Shown here one piece after another: positions 1 to 8,358 of a DNA stretch of 64,000 nucleotides. Position 1 is the first letter of the stretch; each line of letters opens with the position of its first letter. The DNA is from Acetoanaerobium sticklandii (GTDB lineage Bacteria; Bacillota; Clostridia; Peptostreptococcales; Filifactoraceae). Location: positions 203,501 to 267,500 of the forward strand of contig NC_014614.1 of assembly GCF_000196455.1 (NCBI RefSeq), given 5' to 3'. The notes beneath the pieces are model-generated. The model saw nothing but the letters and a program-made list of their open reading frames with translations. It was not told the origin of the DNA and ran no database searches. The position numbers were made by a program, and so were the translations under genes.

Positions 1-813
1 AAAAATGCCAACAATATCTATACCTATTATGAAGAGCCTAATGAAGATTCTAGGCTTGAGAAAAATTTGGACTGGTGGCAGTCCTTTAGATTAGCTTGTA
101 AAGAAGTAGACCCAGATGTTTATTTAATAGCTGATGTAAATGATAGAGCTGCAGTTATAGCGCCATATTTCAAAGAGTTTAACACGGTTATGAATGTTTT
201 TGCAGGTGAAAGAGCTATTCCATATATGATTAAATCTGGCAAAGATATGTCAGCAGATAATGGCATGTTTGCAAAGCAGATGGATAATATAAGCTCATCA
301 TATAAAAAATATGGCAAAAATCCTATAGACGGAATTTACTTATCTGATGAGTCAGGAACTATAATGAGCAAGGTAGGAAATCATGCTAAAAAATCAAAGC
401 TGGCAGCGAGCATAATGATGACGCTACCTGGTAATCCATTTATCTACTATGGAGATGAGCTAGGCATGAATGATGAAAAAATCCAAAACCCAGACTCTAC
501 TATATACAATCACTACACGGATTTGATAAGGCTAAGACAGCTTCATCCTGCATTAAAAACAGGAAGCCTAATTGAAACCTCAGATGACAATGTACATGTA
601 CTTTCGTATATCAGATACGATTCAAAAGAAAAAGAGAATCTTTTAGTGATACATAATCTTTCTGATGATACTCAGTCAGCCTATATAAGAGAGCTTAAAT
701 CCTATGATGAAAAGAATATAATTCATTCCACATCAAATCATGATGTCATGGACAAAAATCTCAGCAAGGTTCAGCTGAGCGGATATTCTACATTGGTAAT
801 TTCATTAAAGTAG
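1..813 (+). CDS. GH13 (alpha-amylase family) protein, 3' part, catalytic motifs degenerate
   Basis: The reading frame is open from base 1, so the start and the N-terminal half lie outside the window; 270 codons are seen. The segment LPGNPFIYYGDELGM and the context around it match the C-terminal end of the GH13 barrel, followed by the usual small beta domain (VLSYIRYD, LLVIHNLS). Family knowledge: the acid/base Glu sits in a GEvW motif and the transition-state Asp in an NHD motif. Here the equivalent places read LIADVND and YLSDESG, so the Glu is replaced by Asp and NHD is lost. The protein may therefore be a non-hydrolytic relative, for example a binding or regulatory protein. The nucleophile region is not visible, so this remains an inference. 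Membership of the fold is fairly sure; substrate is unknown. Confidence 0.75.
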   Translation, partial: KNANNIYTYYEEPNEDSRLEKNLDWWQSFRLACKEVDPDVYLIADVNDRAAVIAPYFKEFNTVMNVFAGERAIPYMIKSGKDMSADNGMFAKQMDNISSSYKKYGKNPIDGIYLSDESGTIMSKVGNHAKKSKLAASIMMTLPGNPFIYYGDELGMNDEKIQNPDSTIYNHYTDLIRLRQLHPALKTGSLIETSDDNVHVLSYIRYDSKEKENLLVIHNLSDDTQSAYIRELKSYDEKNIIHSTSNHDVMDKNLSKVQLSGYSTLVISLK

Positions 814-893
814 GAGTTAATCTAATTAGAGGGGTAAAGACTGCTCGCGGATAATGGAATCTTGTTGTATTAGCAATAAGCAAAATCAGGTTC

Positions 894-922
894 TTGAATA
901 AATTGGAAAATTGGTATATAAT
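894..922 (+). promoter_or_regulatory. Sigma-A-type promoter for the mutS2-like leader
   Basis: TTGAAT (894-899) and TATAAT (917-922) are separated by exactly 17 bases, close to the vegetative consensus. It is followed by about 300 bases of leader before the first likely gene start at 1230. Confidence 0.65.
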
Positions 923-1022
923 ATTTTCAGATAAAACTAGAGTTACTATAGGTACTCAGGATAAAATTATGAGGTGTTTTATGAGTGTGATTGTTCTTTT
1001 ATAGTGAATTAAATAAAATCTA

Positions 1023-1187
1023 ACAGGTACGAGGTCATATGAGCATTTGCTATATGTCTATTTGACTTGTTTGGATTTCACTGATAAAAGACGATACTAA
1101 CTGTATGAACCTTGTAAAGCAAAAGGCTAAATTGCCTTTGATTTTAGCATGGTTATTAACTGCAGCTATTTAGTCTGCAGTTTTTTT
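1023..1187 (+). promoter_or_regulatory. Structured leader RNA with an intrinsic attenuator upstream of mutS2-like gene
   Basis: The leader can fold into a closed multi-helix element: ACAGGT (1023-1028) pairs with ACCTTGT (1109-1115, one bulge), AGGTCA (1032-1037) can pair with TGACTT (1063-1068), and an alternative hairpin pairs CATAT (1036-1040) with ATATG (1052-1056). Then come a hairpin AAAGGC/GCCTTT (1122-1139) and a clear intrinsic terminator: AACTGCAG (1158-1165), CTGCAGTT, run of T to 1187. The terminator lies 42 bases before the start codon, so it must be read through for expression. I did not match the fold to a known riboswitch class. It could also be the terminator of an unrecognised short transcript. 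Otherwise 814-1229 holds no gene I can support. Confidence 0.5.
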
Positions 1188-1229
1188 GTTTTTGAAATAA
1201 CCCATAATTTTATTTTTGAGGAGATAAAC

Positions 1230-3191
1230 ATGAATAAAGCGATACAAACATTAGAATTTAATAAAATAAAAGAAAGACTAAGTGAATTTTGCCAAAGCTC
1301 ATTAGGTAAGCAACTAGTAGATAACCTATATCCTGCTGTAAATATAAAAGCAGTAGAAACTAGACTCAAAGAGACAAAAGAAGCAGTGAGGCTTCTAAAG
1401 GCTGGAATGATACCACCTCTTGGTGGGCTTAGCAATATATCAATGCTACTTGAAAAAACTGAAAAAGGCATGATATTAGAAGCTAGTGAGCTAACTGCTA
1501 TCAATGACTTTCTAAGAGCCTGCAGAAACCTAGAGCAATTTATGAATAAGCATAAAGAGCTGATACCCCTCATATCTGAGTATATACTCTCTATGAAAAG
1601 CTATAAGGATATAGAAGAGGAAATTTCCTACAGTGTAAGCGGAGCACTAGTTCTTTCTCAGGCATCCAAAAACCTAGGAAGAATAAGAAGACTAAAGGAA
1701 AATCAAAAAGAGAAGATTGAAAAGACCCTTCAGGCATTTTTATCATCTAACTCAAACAAATCTCTTATTCAGGAGTTTTTTATAAGCGAAAAAAATGGTC
1801 ATTACACCATACCTATAAAATCAGCATATAAAAATCATGTAGAGGGGAGCATAATTGAGACCTCATCTACAGGCTCTACAGTGTTTATAGAGCCAAAAGC
1901 AATATCAAAGCTCGCAGGAGAGATGCAGATGCTGGAAGCCGAAGAAATGGCAGAACAGTATCAGATACTAGCAGGACTCACTGGACTTATATATGAAAAT
2001 ATAAGCAGTATCAAGCAAAACATGGAGCTCATGGCGACTTATGATTTAATATTTGCAAAAGCTAGATATGCAATCAGCATAAATGCAGCAATGCCTGAAA
2101 TAAATCTAAAAAGACATATAAGAATAGTAAATGGAAGACATCCTCTGCTAGAGGGAAGAGTGGTGCCGCTTAATATAGAGGTAGGGCCGGATTTTAATAC
2201 TCTAGTGATAACAGGACCAAATGCAGGAGGAAAGACTGTGACGCTAAAAACAGTGGGCCTTCTTATCCTCATGACTCAGTGCGGACTATTTATACCAGCA
2301 GATGAGAGTAGCCAGATACCAGTTTTAGATGATGTGCTAGTAGACATAGGGGACAATCAAAGCATAGAAAATGCCCTTAGTACGTTTTCATCCCATATGC
2401 AAAACCTTGGAATCATACTCAAGAAATCATCAAACAACACCTTGGTTCTAATAGACGAAATAGGAACAGGTACAGACCCTGCAGAGGGAGCAGCTATAGC
2501 AGCGGCTATACTTGAAGAACTCAGCAGAAAAGGAAGCCTTACCATAGCAACTACTCATTATGGAGAAATAAAAGAATTTGCTGTGAGGCATCCTCTGTTT
2601 AGAAATGCATCTGTACTATTTGATAAAGAAACTCTGTCACCTTTGTATGAGCTTATTATGGGTGAAAGTGGAGAGAGCAATGCTTTTTGGATAGTGGAAA
2701 AATTTGCATTTCCATCTGGAGTAATTAATAATGCAAAGCGCTACCTTATGACAAATGAAAAAAATAAAGCGGCATCCTATATCACTGAAAAAGACAAGGA
2801 AAAACTACAGAGTGAATTTGAAAAAAACAAACAAAGACAGCTTGAAAAGCAAACCCTAAAAGAAGAAAGACTAAGTAGTATAGAAGAAAGAAAAGTAGAC
2901 TACTCAAAAGGTGATAGAGTAAGACTTCTAGATACAGACGAGATAGGGCTAGTTTATGAAGAGGCAGATAAAAACGACAATGTCACTGTATACCTTTCGA
3001 ATGAGTATAAAAAAATCCTAAGGAAAAGACTTTCGCTTATGGAAAAAGCCCAAAATCTTTATCCAAGTGACTATGACCTAGACACGCTTTTTACGGACTA
3101 TTCTGCTAGAAAGCTAGACCACGATATAAAAAGAGGCTCGAAGAGAGCTCTTAAGAAAATCCAAAAGGACATGAGAGGAAAAAATAGGTAA
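1230..3191 (+). CDS. MutS2-family ATPase lacking the Smr nuclease domain
   Basis: A DNA-binding or ribosome-associated ATPase of the MutS superfamily. Visible are the Walker A motif TGPNAGGKT, the Walker B segment LVLIDEIGTGTDPAEG and the ST-H motif ATTHYGE. The N-terminal MKAIQTLEF-like opening and the core architecture fit MutS2. Length is 653 residues, against about 780 for typical MutS2; the C-terminus ends in a basic tail (KRALKKIQKDMRGKNR) and no Smr domain (LDLHG-type motif) follows. The start at 1230 is chosen because GAGGAG lies seven bases upstream and the protein then opens like MutS2; an upstream in-frame extension to 1149 would run through the attenuator. Function is therefore likely DNA/ribosome binding without the endonuclease step. 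Expression seems controlled by the preceding leader. Confidence 0.85.
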   Translation: MNKAIQTLEFNKIKERLSEFCQSSLGKQLVDNLYPAVNIKAVETRLKETKEAVRLLKAGMIPPLGGLSNISMLLEKTEKGMILEASELTAINDFLRACRNLEQFMNKHKELIPLISEYILSMKSYKDIEEEISYSVSGALVLSQASKNLGRIRRLKENQKEKIEKTLQAFLSSNSNKSLIQEFFISEKNGHYTIPIKSAYKNHVEGSIIETSSTGSTVFIEPKAISKLAGEMQMLEAEEMAEQYQILAGLTGLIYENISSIKQNMELMATYDLIFAKARYAISINAAMPEINLKRHIRIVNGRHPLLEGRVVPLNIEVGPDFNTLVITGPNAGGKTVTLKTVGLLILMTQCGLFIPADESSQIPVLDDVLVDIGDNQSIENALSTFSSHMQNLGIILKKSSNNTLVLIDEIGTGTDPAEGAAIAAAILEELSRKGSLTIATTHYGEIKEFAVRHPLFRNASVLFDKETLSPLYELIMGESGESNAFWIVEKFAFPSGVINNAKRYLMTNEKNKAASYITEKDKEKLQSEFEKNKQRQLEKQTLKEERLSSIEERKVDYSKGDRVRLLDTDEIGLVYEEADKNDNVTVYLSNEYKKILRKRLSLMEKAQNLYPSDYDLDTLFTDYSARKLDHDIKRGSKRALKKIQKDMRGKNR

Positions 3192-3269
3192 AAAATAAGA
3201 AATTAAAGAAAGGATATTAAAGAAACAATATTAAGAAAACGATATTAAACAATAAGCATAAATACTAAA

Positions 3270-3327
3270 AAATCCTAGATTACTTAAAATGCATACATTG
3301 ATGTAAGCATTGAGTAATCTAGGATTT
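3270..3327. terminator. Long bidirectional terminator hairpin
   Basis: AAATCCTAGATTACT at the left pairs perfectly with AGTAATCTAGGATTT at the right, with a second inner stem ATGC-TACAT/ATGTA-GCAT. It sits between the convergent mutS2-like gene and the chemoreceptor gene and has an A run on the left and T-rich sequence on the right. Confidence 0.8.
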
Positions 3328-3403
3328 CTAAATTTTAAGGGTTATTTGTCAAAAAACATTATTTTCTGACAGGGATTTATTTATGCTTTAAACTTGCCAT
3401 GAT

Positions 3404-5149
3404 TTATACTTTGAATTTGTAAACTAAAGCTCTTAGCTCTTCAGCCACGCTTGCCAAGCTATCGCCAGCATTTGCTAGCTCTGCTATAGTTGCGGCTTGT
3501 TGCTGAGTAGAGGCTGCGACCTCCTGAGTGCCAGCTGCATTTTCTTCGGAAATAGCAGAAAGATTAGAGACCAAATCTATAATAGAGTTTTTGTTATCAG
3601 TCATTTGCATAGATGATTCATTTAAGCTATCTATTATAAGCTTTATAGAATCTATAGCTTTTGCTATCATTTCGAACTTATCACCTGTTTGATTTACGCT
3701 TTTAGACTGATCATCAAACATTAACTTTACTCCCTGCATAGTAGTAACAGCAGCTTGTGATTTAGAACGTAGCTCTTCTATTACGAGCTTGATATCATTT
3801 GTGAAGGAATTTGATTGCTCAGCGAGCTTTCGTATTTCATCAGCTACTACAGCAAAGCCTCTTCCTGCCTCTCCAGCTCTAGCAGCCTCTATAGCCGCGT
3901 TTAGAGCTAGAAGATTGGTTTGATCAGCTATGCTTTGAATCATTTCACTTGCTTCTTGGATTTTTTTGGCACTTTCATCATTGCTCATGATGATGCTATA
4001 TACTGTTTCGGTAGCTTCGTTATTTTGCATGGTCTTGTCAATTAGCTCATGGATTATTACAAAGCCTTCTTCTTTTTGAGTTTCTATGCTTTTAGCTGCA
4101 TCGTTAAGCTGCATAAGCTTACGACTGTCCTCATCTAAAAGATTTCCTAAATCATCTATATTTTGAGCTGTTATTTCTGTATCTTTAGCTTGATCGCTAG
4201 CTCCTCTAGCTATTTCTTCTATAGTATTTGCTATTTCCTCAGAGGTTGTGGCAGCTTGCTGAGTTTTTGCAGTCATATCATCAGAAGCTGAAGCTACGCT
4301 TTGGGCAGATTCAGAGGTTTTTCTGATGAATTCAGCCACATTTTCCTGCATTACTATGAGAGCTTTGCACATTTTTCCTAGCTCGTCTCTTCTAGTTGTA
4401 AATTTATTAAGCTGATTATTTTCATTTGCACTAAAATCCAGCTCAGCCTGAGTGTCAAGAGCCGTAGTCAAAGCTACTATAGGTTTTGAAATAGAATTAC
4501 CTATGTAGTAGCTAAGAGCAGCTATTATAAGCAAAATAAGTGCGACGATCATGGCTACAGATTTTATTGTATCCATTTTGCCGTCTTGTGCAATTTTTTC
4601 AACATCAGCTATTGTTTTTCCAGTAAAATATATGCCTATTACTTCTTTGTTTTCGCCTAAAATAGGTGAATAATGGGTCATATACTGAACACCTAGAATA
4701 TCAGCTTCTCCAAAGTAAGATTCGCCCTTTGAAATGGCTTCATATGCTTTGCCATTTGAATCTAGGGTAGTTCCTACAGCGCGCTTTCCAGCCTCATCTT
4801 TAACAGTGGTCAAAACTCTTACATATTCATTTCCTTGCTTTTCGAACACTGTAGCAACAATGCTCATGCTATCCGATAATTTATCTATATAATCGTATTG
4901 TCCAGCTATAGCTATGCCATTGCTGTCTACGAGATTTCCACTTGAATTGCTTTTTAATTCTCCAAACTGCTCTTTGAGGTATATCTCTAGCATGTTATCT
5001 GCGGCAATAAGCTTTTCTTCAAACTGAGAATTTATTATGTCTTCTGTTACCTTGAAGCTACTTAGCAAACTCAAAGTAAGAGTTGATACCAAAGAAACAA
5101 TTACTAAACCGAGCATTATTGCTATCATTTTATTTTTTATACTTTTCAA
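3404..5149 (-). CDS. Methyl-accepting chemotaxis protein
   Basis: Membrane chemoreceptor that signals to CheA/CheW. The order is: N-terminal transmembrane helix (about residues 8-30), an extracytoplasmic Cache-like sensor of about 160 residues (YMTHYSPILGENKEVIGIYFTGK), a second transmembrane helix (about 195-217), a HAMP segment with SKPI, and a long helical signalling domain. The hairpin tip NLLALNAAIEAARAGEAGRG and the following FAVVADEIRKLAEQS are the diagnostic MCP sequence. Length 581 residues is usual. The sensor resembles the single-Cache domains that bind small organic acids, but the ligand cannot be read from sequence. The gene stands alone, divergent from ptsI, without chemotaxis genes nearby. 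The C-terminus ends VYKFKV with no CheR-docking pentapeptide. Confidence 0.95.
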   Translation of the reverse strand: MKSIKNKMIAIMLGLVIVSLVSTLTLSLLSSFKVTEDIINSQFEEKLIAADNMLEIYLKEQFGELKSNSSGNLVDSNGIAIAGQYDYIDKLSDSMSIVATVFEKQGNEYVRVLTTVKDEAGKRAVGTTLDSNGKAYEAISKGESYFGEADILGVQYMTHYSPILGENKEVIGIYFTGKTIADVEKIAQDGKMDTIKSVAMIVALILLIIAALSYYIGNSISKPIVALTTALDTQAELDFSANENNQLNKFTTRRDELGKMCKALIVMQENVAEFIRKTSESAQSVASASDDMTAKTQQAATTSEEIANTIEEIARGASDQAKDTEITAQNIDDLGNLLDEDSRKLMQLNDAAKSIETQKEEGFVIIHELIDKTMQNNEATETVYSIIMSNDESAKKIQEASEMIQSIADQTNLLALNAAIEAARAGEAGRGFAVVADEIRKLAEQSNSFTNDIKLVIEELRSKSQAAVTTMQGVKLMFDDQSKSVNQTGDKFEMIAKAIDSIKLIIDSLNESSMQMTDNKNSIIDLVSNLSAISEENAAGTQEVAASTQQQAATIAELANAGDSLASVAEELRALVYKFKV

Positions 5150-5210
5150 ATTTTACCCCCACCTATTTATTGTTTTACATAACATTTAGTTAAAAATAAT
5201 CACAAATTAC

Positions 5211-5238
5211 ATTATATAATGAATATATGTATTTACAA
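5211..5238 (-). promoter_or_regulatory. Promoter of the chemoreceptor gene
   Basis: On the minus strand TTGTAA (5233-5238) and TATAAT (5211-5216) are 16 bases apart, about 60 bases upstream of the start. The -10 lies in a small palindrome, ATTATATAAT, so it could also serve the divergent ptsI gene, for which I see no good -35. Confidence 0.55.
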
Positions 5239-5305
5239 TACTATAATTTTTATTTTATGATTAGTAACATAAGCTTAACATTAATGTTCTGATTGGAGGA
5301 TGGAT

Positions 5306-7000
5306 ATGTACAAAGGAACTGGAGTCTCTAGAGGGCTTGCTATAGCAAGAGCACTGGTTATATCCAATCAAGAAATATCAGTAAAAACCTACGAGGTAGA
5401 AGATGTAAAATCTGAATCGCAAAGAGTGACCTTGGCTTTCCATAAGGCGAAGCTAGAAATAGAAGAGTTTATAAGCACACTTACAAACGAAGAAGAAAAA
5501 AACATAATAAACACTCAGCTTATGATGTTAGAAGATCCAGAGCTTTTGAAGGAAATAGATAATTATATTAAAGATAACTCTGTAAATGCAGAATCAGCTA
5601 TAGACAAAATTTTGGATGCATACATTGCTATGTTTGAGCAGATGCCAGATGAGTACATGAGCCAAAGAGCTGTGGATATAAAGGATATAAAAACTAGGGT
5701 TTTGCTTACAATGACTAGGCGAACTAGAATGGATGCTATTGAGCTAGACCACGACTGCATCATAGTGGCAGATGAAATATTACCATCGTATATGACCCAG
5801 CTCGATCAGACAAAAGTAGTTGGCTTTATTTCTAGCAAGGGAGGAGTGAATTCGCATAGCTCTATTATAGCTAGAAGCATGCAAAAGCCTATGATAATAG
5901 GGCTTAAAGATGTGGTTACCCAGCTAAAAACCGATGATATGCTAGCGATAGACGGATCAAAGGGCATGGTTTATGTAAATCCAGATGAAGCCCTGATAAC
6001 TGACTTTGAAAAGCAGATGGAAGCGATGAGGCTTCAAAGAGAGCTACTTAGAATGTTACCTGATGTCACAGCAACAAAAGACAGCCATCACATAGGCCTA
6101 TATGCAAACATAGGAAGCATAGAGGATGCAAAATATGCAGCTGAAAATAAAGCTGAAGGAATAGGGCTTTTTAGAACAGAGTTTATATATCTAAATCAAT
6201 CAGAACTTCCTAGTGAGCAGTACCAGTATGAAATTTACAAATCTGTTTTAAAACTCATGAAAGGTAAGGAAGTAGTAATAAGAACGGTTGATATCGGAGC
6301 TGACAAGCAGCTAGATTACATAGATATCCCAAAAGAAGACAATCCTTTTTTAGGATTAAGAGGCATAAGGCTGTGTCTTGTGAACAAGGAAATGTTCAAA
6401 ACTCATTTAAGAGCGCTTCTAAGAGCGAGTATGCATGGGGAAATGAAAATTATGTATCCTATGATTTCGTCGTTAGAAGAGCTTCAAACTGCAAATTATA
6501 TTCTCGAAGAATGCATGCTAGAGCTAGATGAAGAAAACATCCCATATAAGAGAAACATAAAGGTAGGTATGATGGTGGAAGTTCCATCTGCGGCTATAAA
6601 TTCAGATATACTTGCAAAGCATACGGATTTTTTCAGTATAGGAACAAATGACCTGATTCAGTACACGGTAGCAGTTGACAGAATGAATGAACAGCTTTTG
6701 AATCTATATAGCCCTTATGATCCTGCTGTACTTAGACTGATAAAGCTAACAGCTGAAAATGCTCGCAAAAATAATATACCTGTATCTATATGTGGAGAAG
6801 CAGCCTCAGAGGAAGCCCTTCTTCCTCTATTTCTTGCTATGGGAATAAATAGCTTAAGTATGAGCGCAGGAGAAATTCTGCCTCTTAGAAAAAAAGTAGG
6901 AGAGTTCCAGCTGAAGCTTCTAAAGACCATATCCGAGGAGGTAATGGCGTTAGAAACAGCTGGAGAAATAAAAAATCATTTGAAAAAATACATGAGATAG
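5306..7000 (+). CDS. ptsI: Phosphoenolpyruvate-protein phosphotransferase (PTS Enzyme I)
   Basis: Transfers the phosphate of PEP to HPr at the head of the sugar phosphotransferase system, in the cytoplasm. The phosphorylated histidine lies in GGVNSHSSIIARS, the PEP-binding barrel follows (GIGLFRTEFIYL, IGTNDLIQY), and the catalytic cysteine is in SICGEAA near the C-terminus. Length 564 residues is normal (about 570). The start at 5306 is preferred over the ATG at 5300 because GGAGG abuts the latter, leaving no spacing, while it is six bases from 5306; the protein then opens MYKGTGVSRG, like other Enzyme I. No ptsH or permease gene is adjacent, so it is probably an orphan ptsI serving PTS permeases elsewhere. 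Confidence 0.95.
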   Translation: MYKGTGVSRGLAIARALVISNQEISVKTYEVEDVKSESQRVTLAFHKAKLEIEEFISTLTNEEEKNIINTQLMMLEDPELLKEIDNYIKDNSVNAESAIDKILDAYIAMFEQMPDEYMSQRAVDIKDIKTRVLLTMTRRTRMDAIELDHDCIIVADEILPSYMTQLDQTKVVGFISSKGGVNSHSSIIARSMQKPMIIGLKDVVTQLKTDDMLAIDGSKGMVYVNPDEALITDFEKQMEAMRLQRELLRMLPDVTATKDSHHIGLYANIGSIEDAKYAAENKAEGIGLFRTEFIYLNQSELPSEQYQYEIYKSVLKLMKGKEVVIRTVDIGADKQLDYIDIPKEDNPFLGLRGIRLCLVNKEMFKTHLRALLRASMHGEMKIMYPMISSLEELQTANYILEECMLELDEENIPYKRNIKVGMMVEVPSAAINSDILAKHTDFFSIGTNDLIQYTVAVDRMNEQLLNLYSPYDPAVLRLIKLTAENARKNNIPVSICGEAASEEALLPLFLAMGINSLSMSAGEILPLRKKVGEFQLKLLKTISEEVMALETAGEIKNHLKKYMR

Positions 7001-7010
7001 CTAAGCAAAA

Positions 7011-7628
7011 TTAGCTATCATAATCATATAATTTATACTTCTCGATAAGCTCTATGAGCTTATCGGGATAATTTGGGTCTGTGGAGTAGCCACAAGCATA
7101 AAGAGCTTTCGCCGCTTCTTGATAAGTGACGGATTCAACTACAGGTTTATACCTATCAGCAGTTCCAACTAGCAGTCCATGATGAGCCATGGATGCGGCA
7201 AGATTATCATAGGCTCTAAAGGCACCTGGTATTTGAACTAATTTTCCATCAATATACTCGTTCGTTTGAAATACAATCCTCTGATCAGTTTCTCTGATGC
7301 TTTTTATTCCGAAATAGTTACTGTAGTTCTTTGAAAGAGTAGATTCCCCCCAATTGCTTTCTAGTATTGCTTGAGCTATGGTTATGCTTGGAAATATTCT
7401 GTACTTCTGTTGATTTTCCTCAGCATAGGGAAGCATAGCCTCAATAAAATTCTCTTTTCTTATTTCATCGTCGTGGATACGTTTTTTTTCAGGAAGGCTT
7501 GCGATTTCTCTTCCTGCAAATATAATTATCATCATTATAGATATGGTAATTAAGCCGGTAGAGGCAAATCTCAAAAAGATATAAAAGTTTTTGGGTAGCT
7601 TTTTTTTTCTTCTTTTTCTTTTTTTCAT
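7011..7628 (-). CDS. Membrane-anchored glucosaminidase (cell wall hydrolase)
   Basis: Predicted peptidoglycan N-acetylglucosaminidase. After a very basic cytoplasmic N-terminus (KKRKRRKKK) there is one transmembrane segment (about residues 22-42), then a glucosaminidase domain: AILESNWGESTLSKNYSNYFGIK contains the catalytic Glu context, followed by FRAYDNLAASMAHHGLL and YATDPNY-like AYCGYSTDPNY features of the family. At 205 residues it is a single-domain enzyme without cell wall binding repeats. The ATG at 7628 has GGAG nine bases upstream and is preferred over the TTG at 7643, which overlaps that ribosome site. The gene is convergent with ptsI, with only 10 bases between the stops. Confidence 0.85.
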   Translation of the reverse strand: MKKRKRRKKKLPKNFYIFLRFASTGLITISIMMIIIFAGREIASLPEKKRIHDDEIRKENFIEAMLPYAEENQQKYRIFPSITIAQAILESNWGESTLSKNYSNYFGIKSIRETDQRIVFQTNEYIDGKLVQIPGAFRAYDNLAASMAHHGLLVGTADRYKPVVESVTYQEAAKALYACGYSTDPNYPDKLIELIEKYKLYDYDS

Positions 7629-7904
7629 ATAGTTATTCTCCAATATATTATTTTTTTATTTGCTAGTATATTTAATGCATAATTTAGTACATCGTTGTTT
7701 ATTATATCAAGGTCTTTGGACTTGGTAAGTAATATTCACTACGTTAATTAGCAGACTCCTTTCTTTAATTATACAATTTTTGGTTCGAAAATCATAACTG
7801 GGATATAAAAATAAAAGGCAACTTTGTCAAATTATATTAGAAATCTAAAAATAAGGAGAAAGGAGAGTATGACTTAGCCGAGAGGTTAATCATAATAGGA
7901 AGCT

Positions 7905-8216
7905 ATGGAAAACAGTGAAGCCTTAAAAGTACTTCATCATTTAGAAGACCTTTTAAAACAAGAGGATAATAAGGCTATATACGACCTTATGACTCATGAT
8001 TTTAAATCTAGAGTAGGCATGGACCATTATTTAAGACTTGAAAAATATAGGCTTAATTTGAGTTTACCACTTTGTCTTGTGCATATATATGAAGCGAGCG
8101 ATGAAAAAATGATGCTAAGAGTGAAGCAGGAGTCAAAATCTGACCATGAGAGCTTTGCAAATATATTATTTGTGAAGGAAGAGGAAATGTGGAAGCTAAG
8201 TGGTGTACTTACTTAA
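7905..8216 (+). CDS. Small hypothetical protein
   Basis: A soluble 103-residue protein I do not recognise. It opens with a helical, acidic region (MENSEALKVLHHLEDLLKQ) followed by alternating strand-like segments and ends KLSGVLT; this layout loosely recalls small NTF2-like or SnoaL-like folds, but I cannot support that. The region upstream has an odd feature: GGAGAAAGGAGAG followed by ATG ACT TAG (7869-7877), a strong ribosome site on a two-codon reading frame, whereas the gene itself has only a modest AGGAAG. It may be a leader that loads ribosomes near the gene. No operon partner is obvious; the next gene is 140 bases away. Confidence 0.6.
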   Translation: MENSEALKVLHHLEDLLKQEDNKAIYDLMTHDFKSRVGMDHYLRLEKYRLNLSLPLCLVHIYEASDEKMMLRVKQESKSDHESFANILFVKEEEMWKLSGVLT

Positions 8217-8313
8217 ATTCAGCTTCGACAATTCGAAATATTCACAAAAGATTGACTAATTATTCAGAATATCTTTTATATTGGAATATTTTGGGTTACA
8301 ATTATGGTAACTA

Positions 8314-8330
8314 GCCGTGATATTCACGGC
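8314..8330. promoter_or_regulatory. Perfect inverted repeat in the peptidase leader
   Basis: GCCGTGA-TAT-TCACGGC, 7-base arms and a 3-base centre, ending about 28 bases before the M14 peptidase start and shortly before its ribosome site. The core GTGATATTCAC also occurs upstream of lemA (60388-60402). It could be an operator or a small mRNA hairpin. A promoter-like TTGACT (8251-8256) with TTTATA 17 bases later lies upstream. Confidence 0.45.
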
Positions 8331-8358
8331 AATATTTAAATAATAAGGAGGTTAGAAA

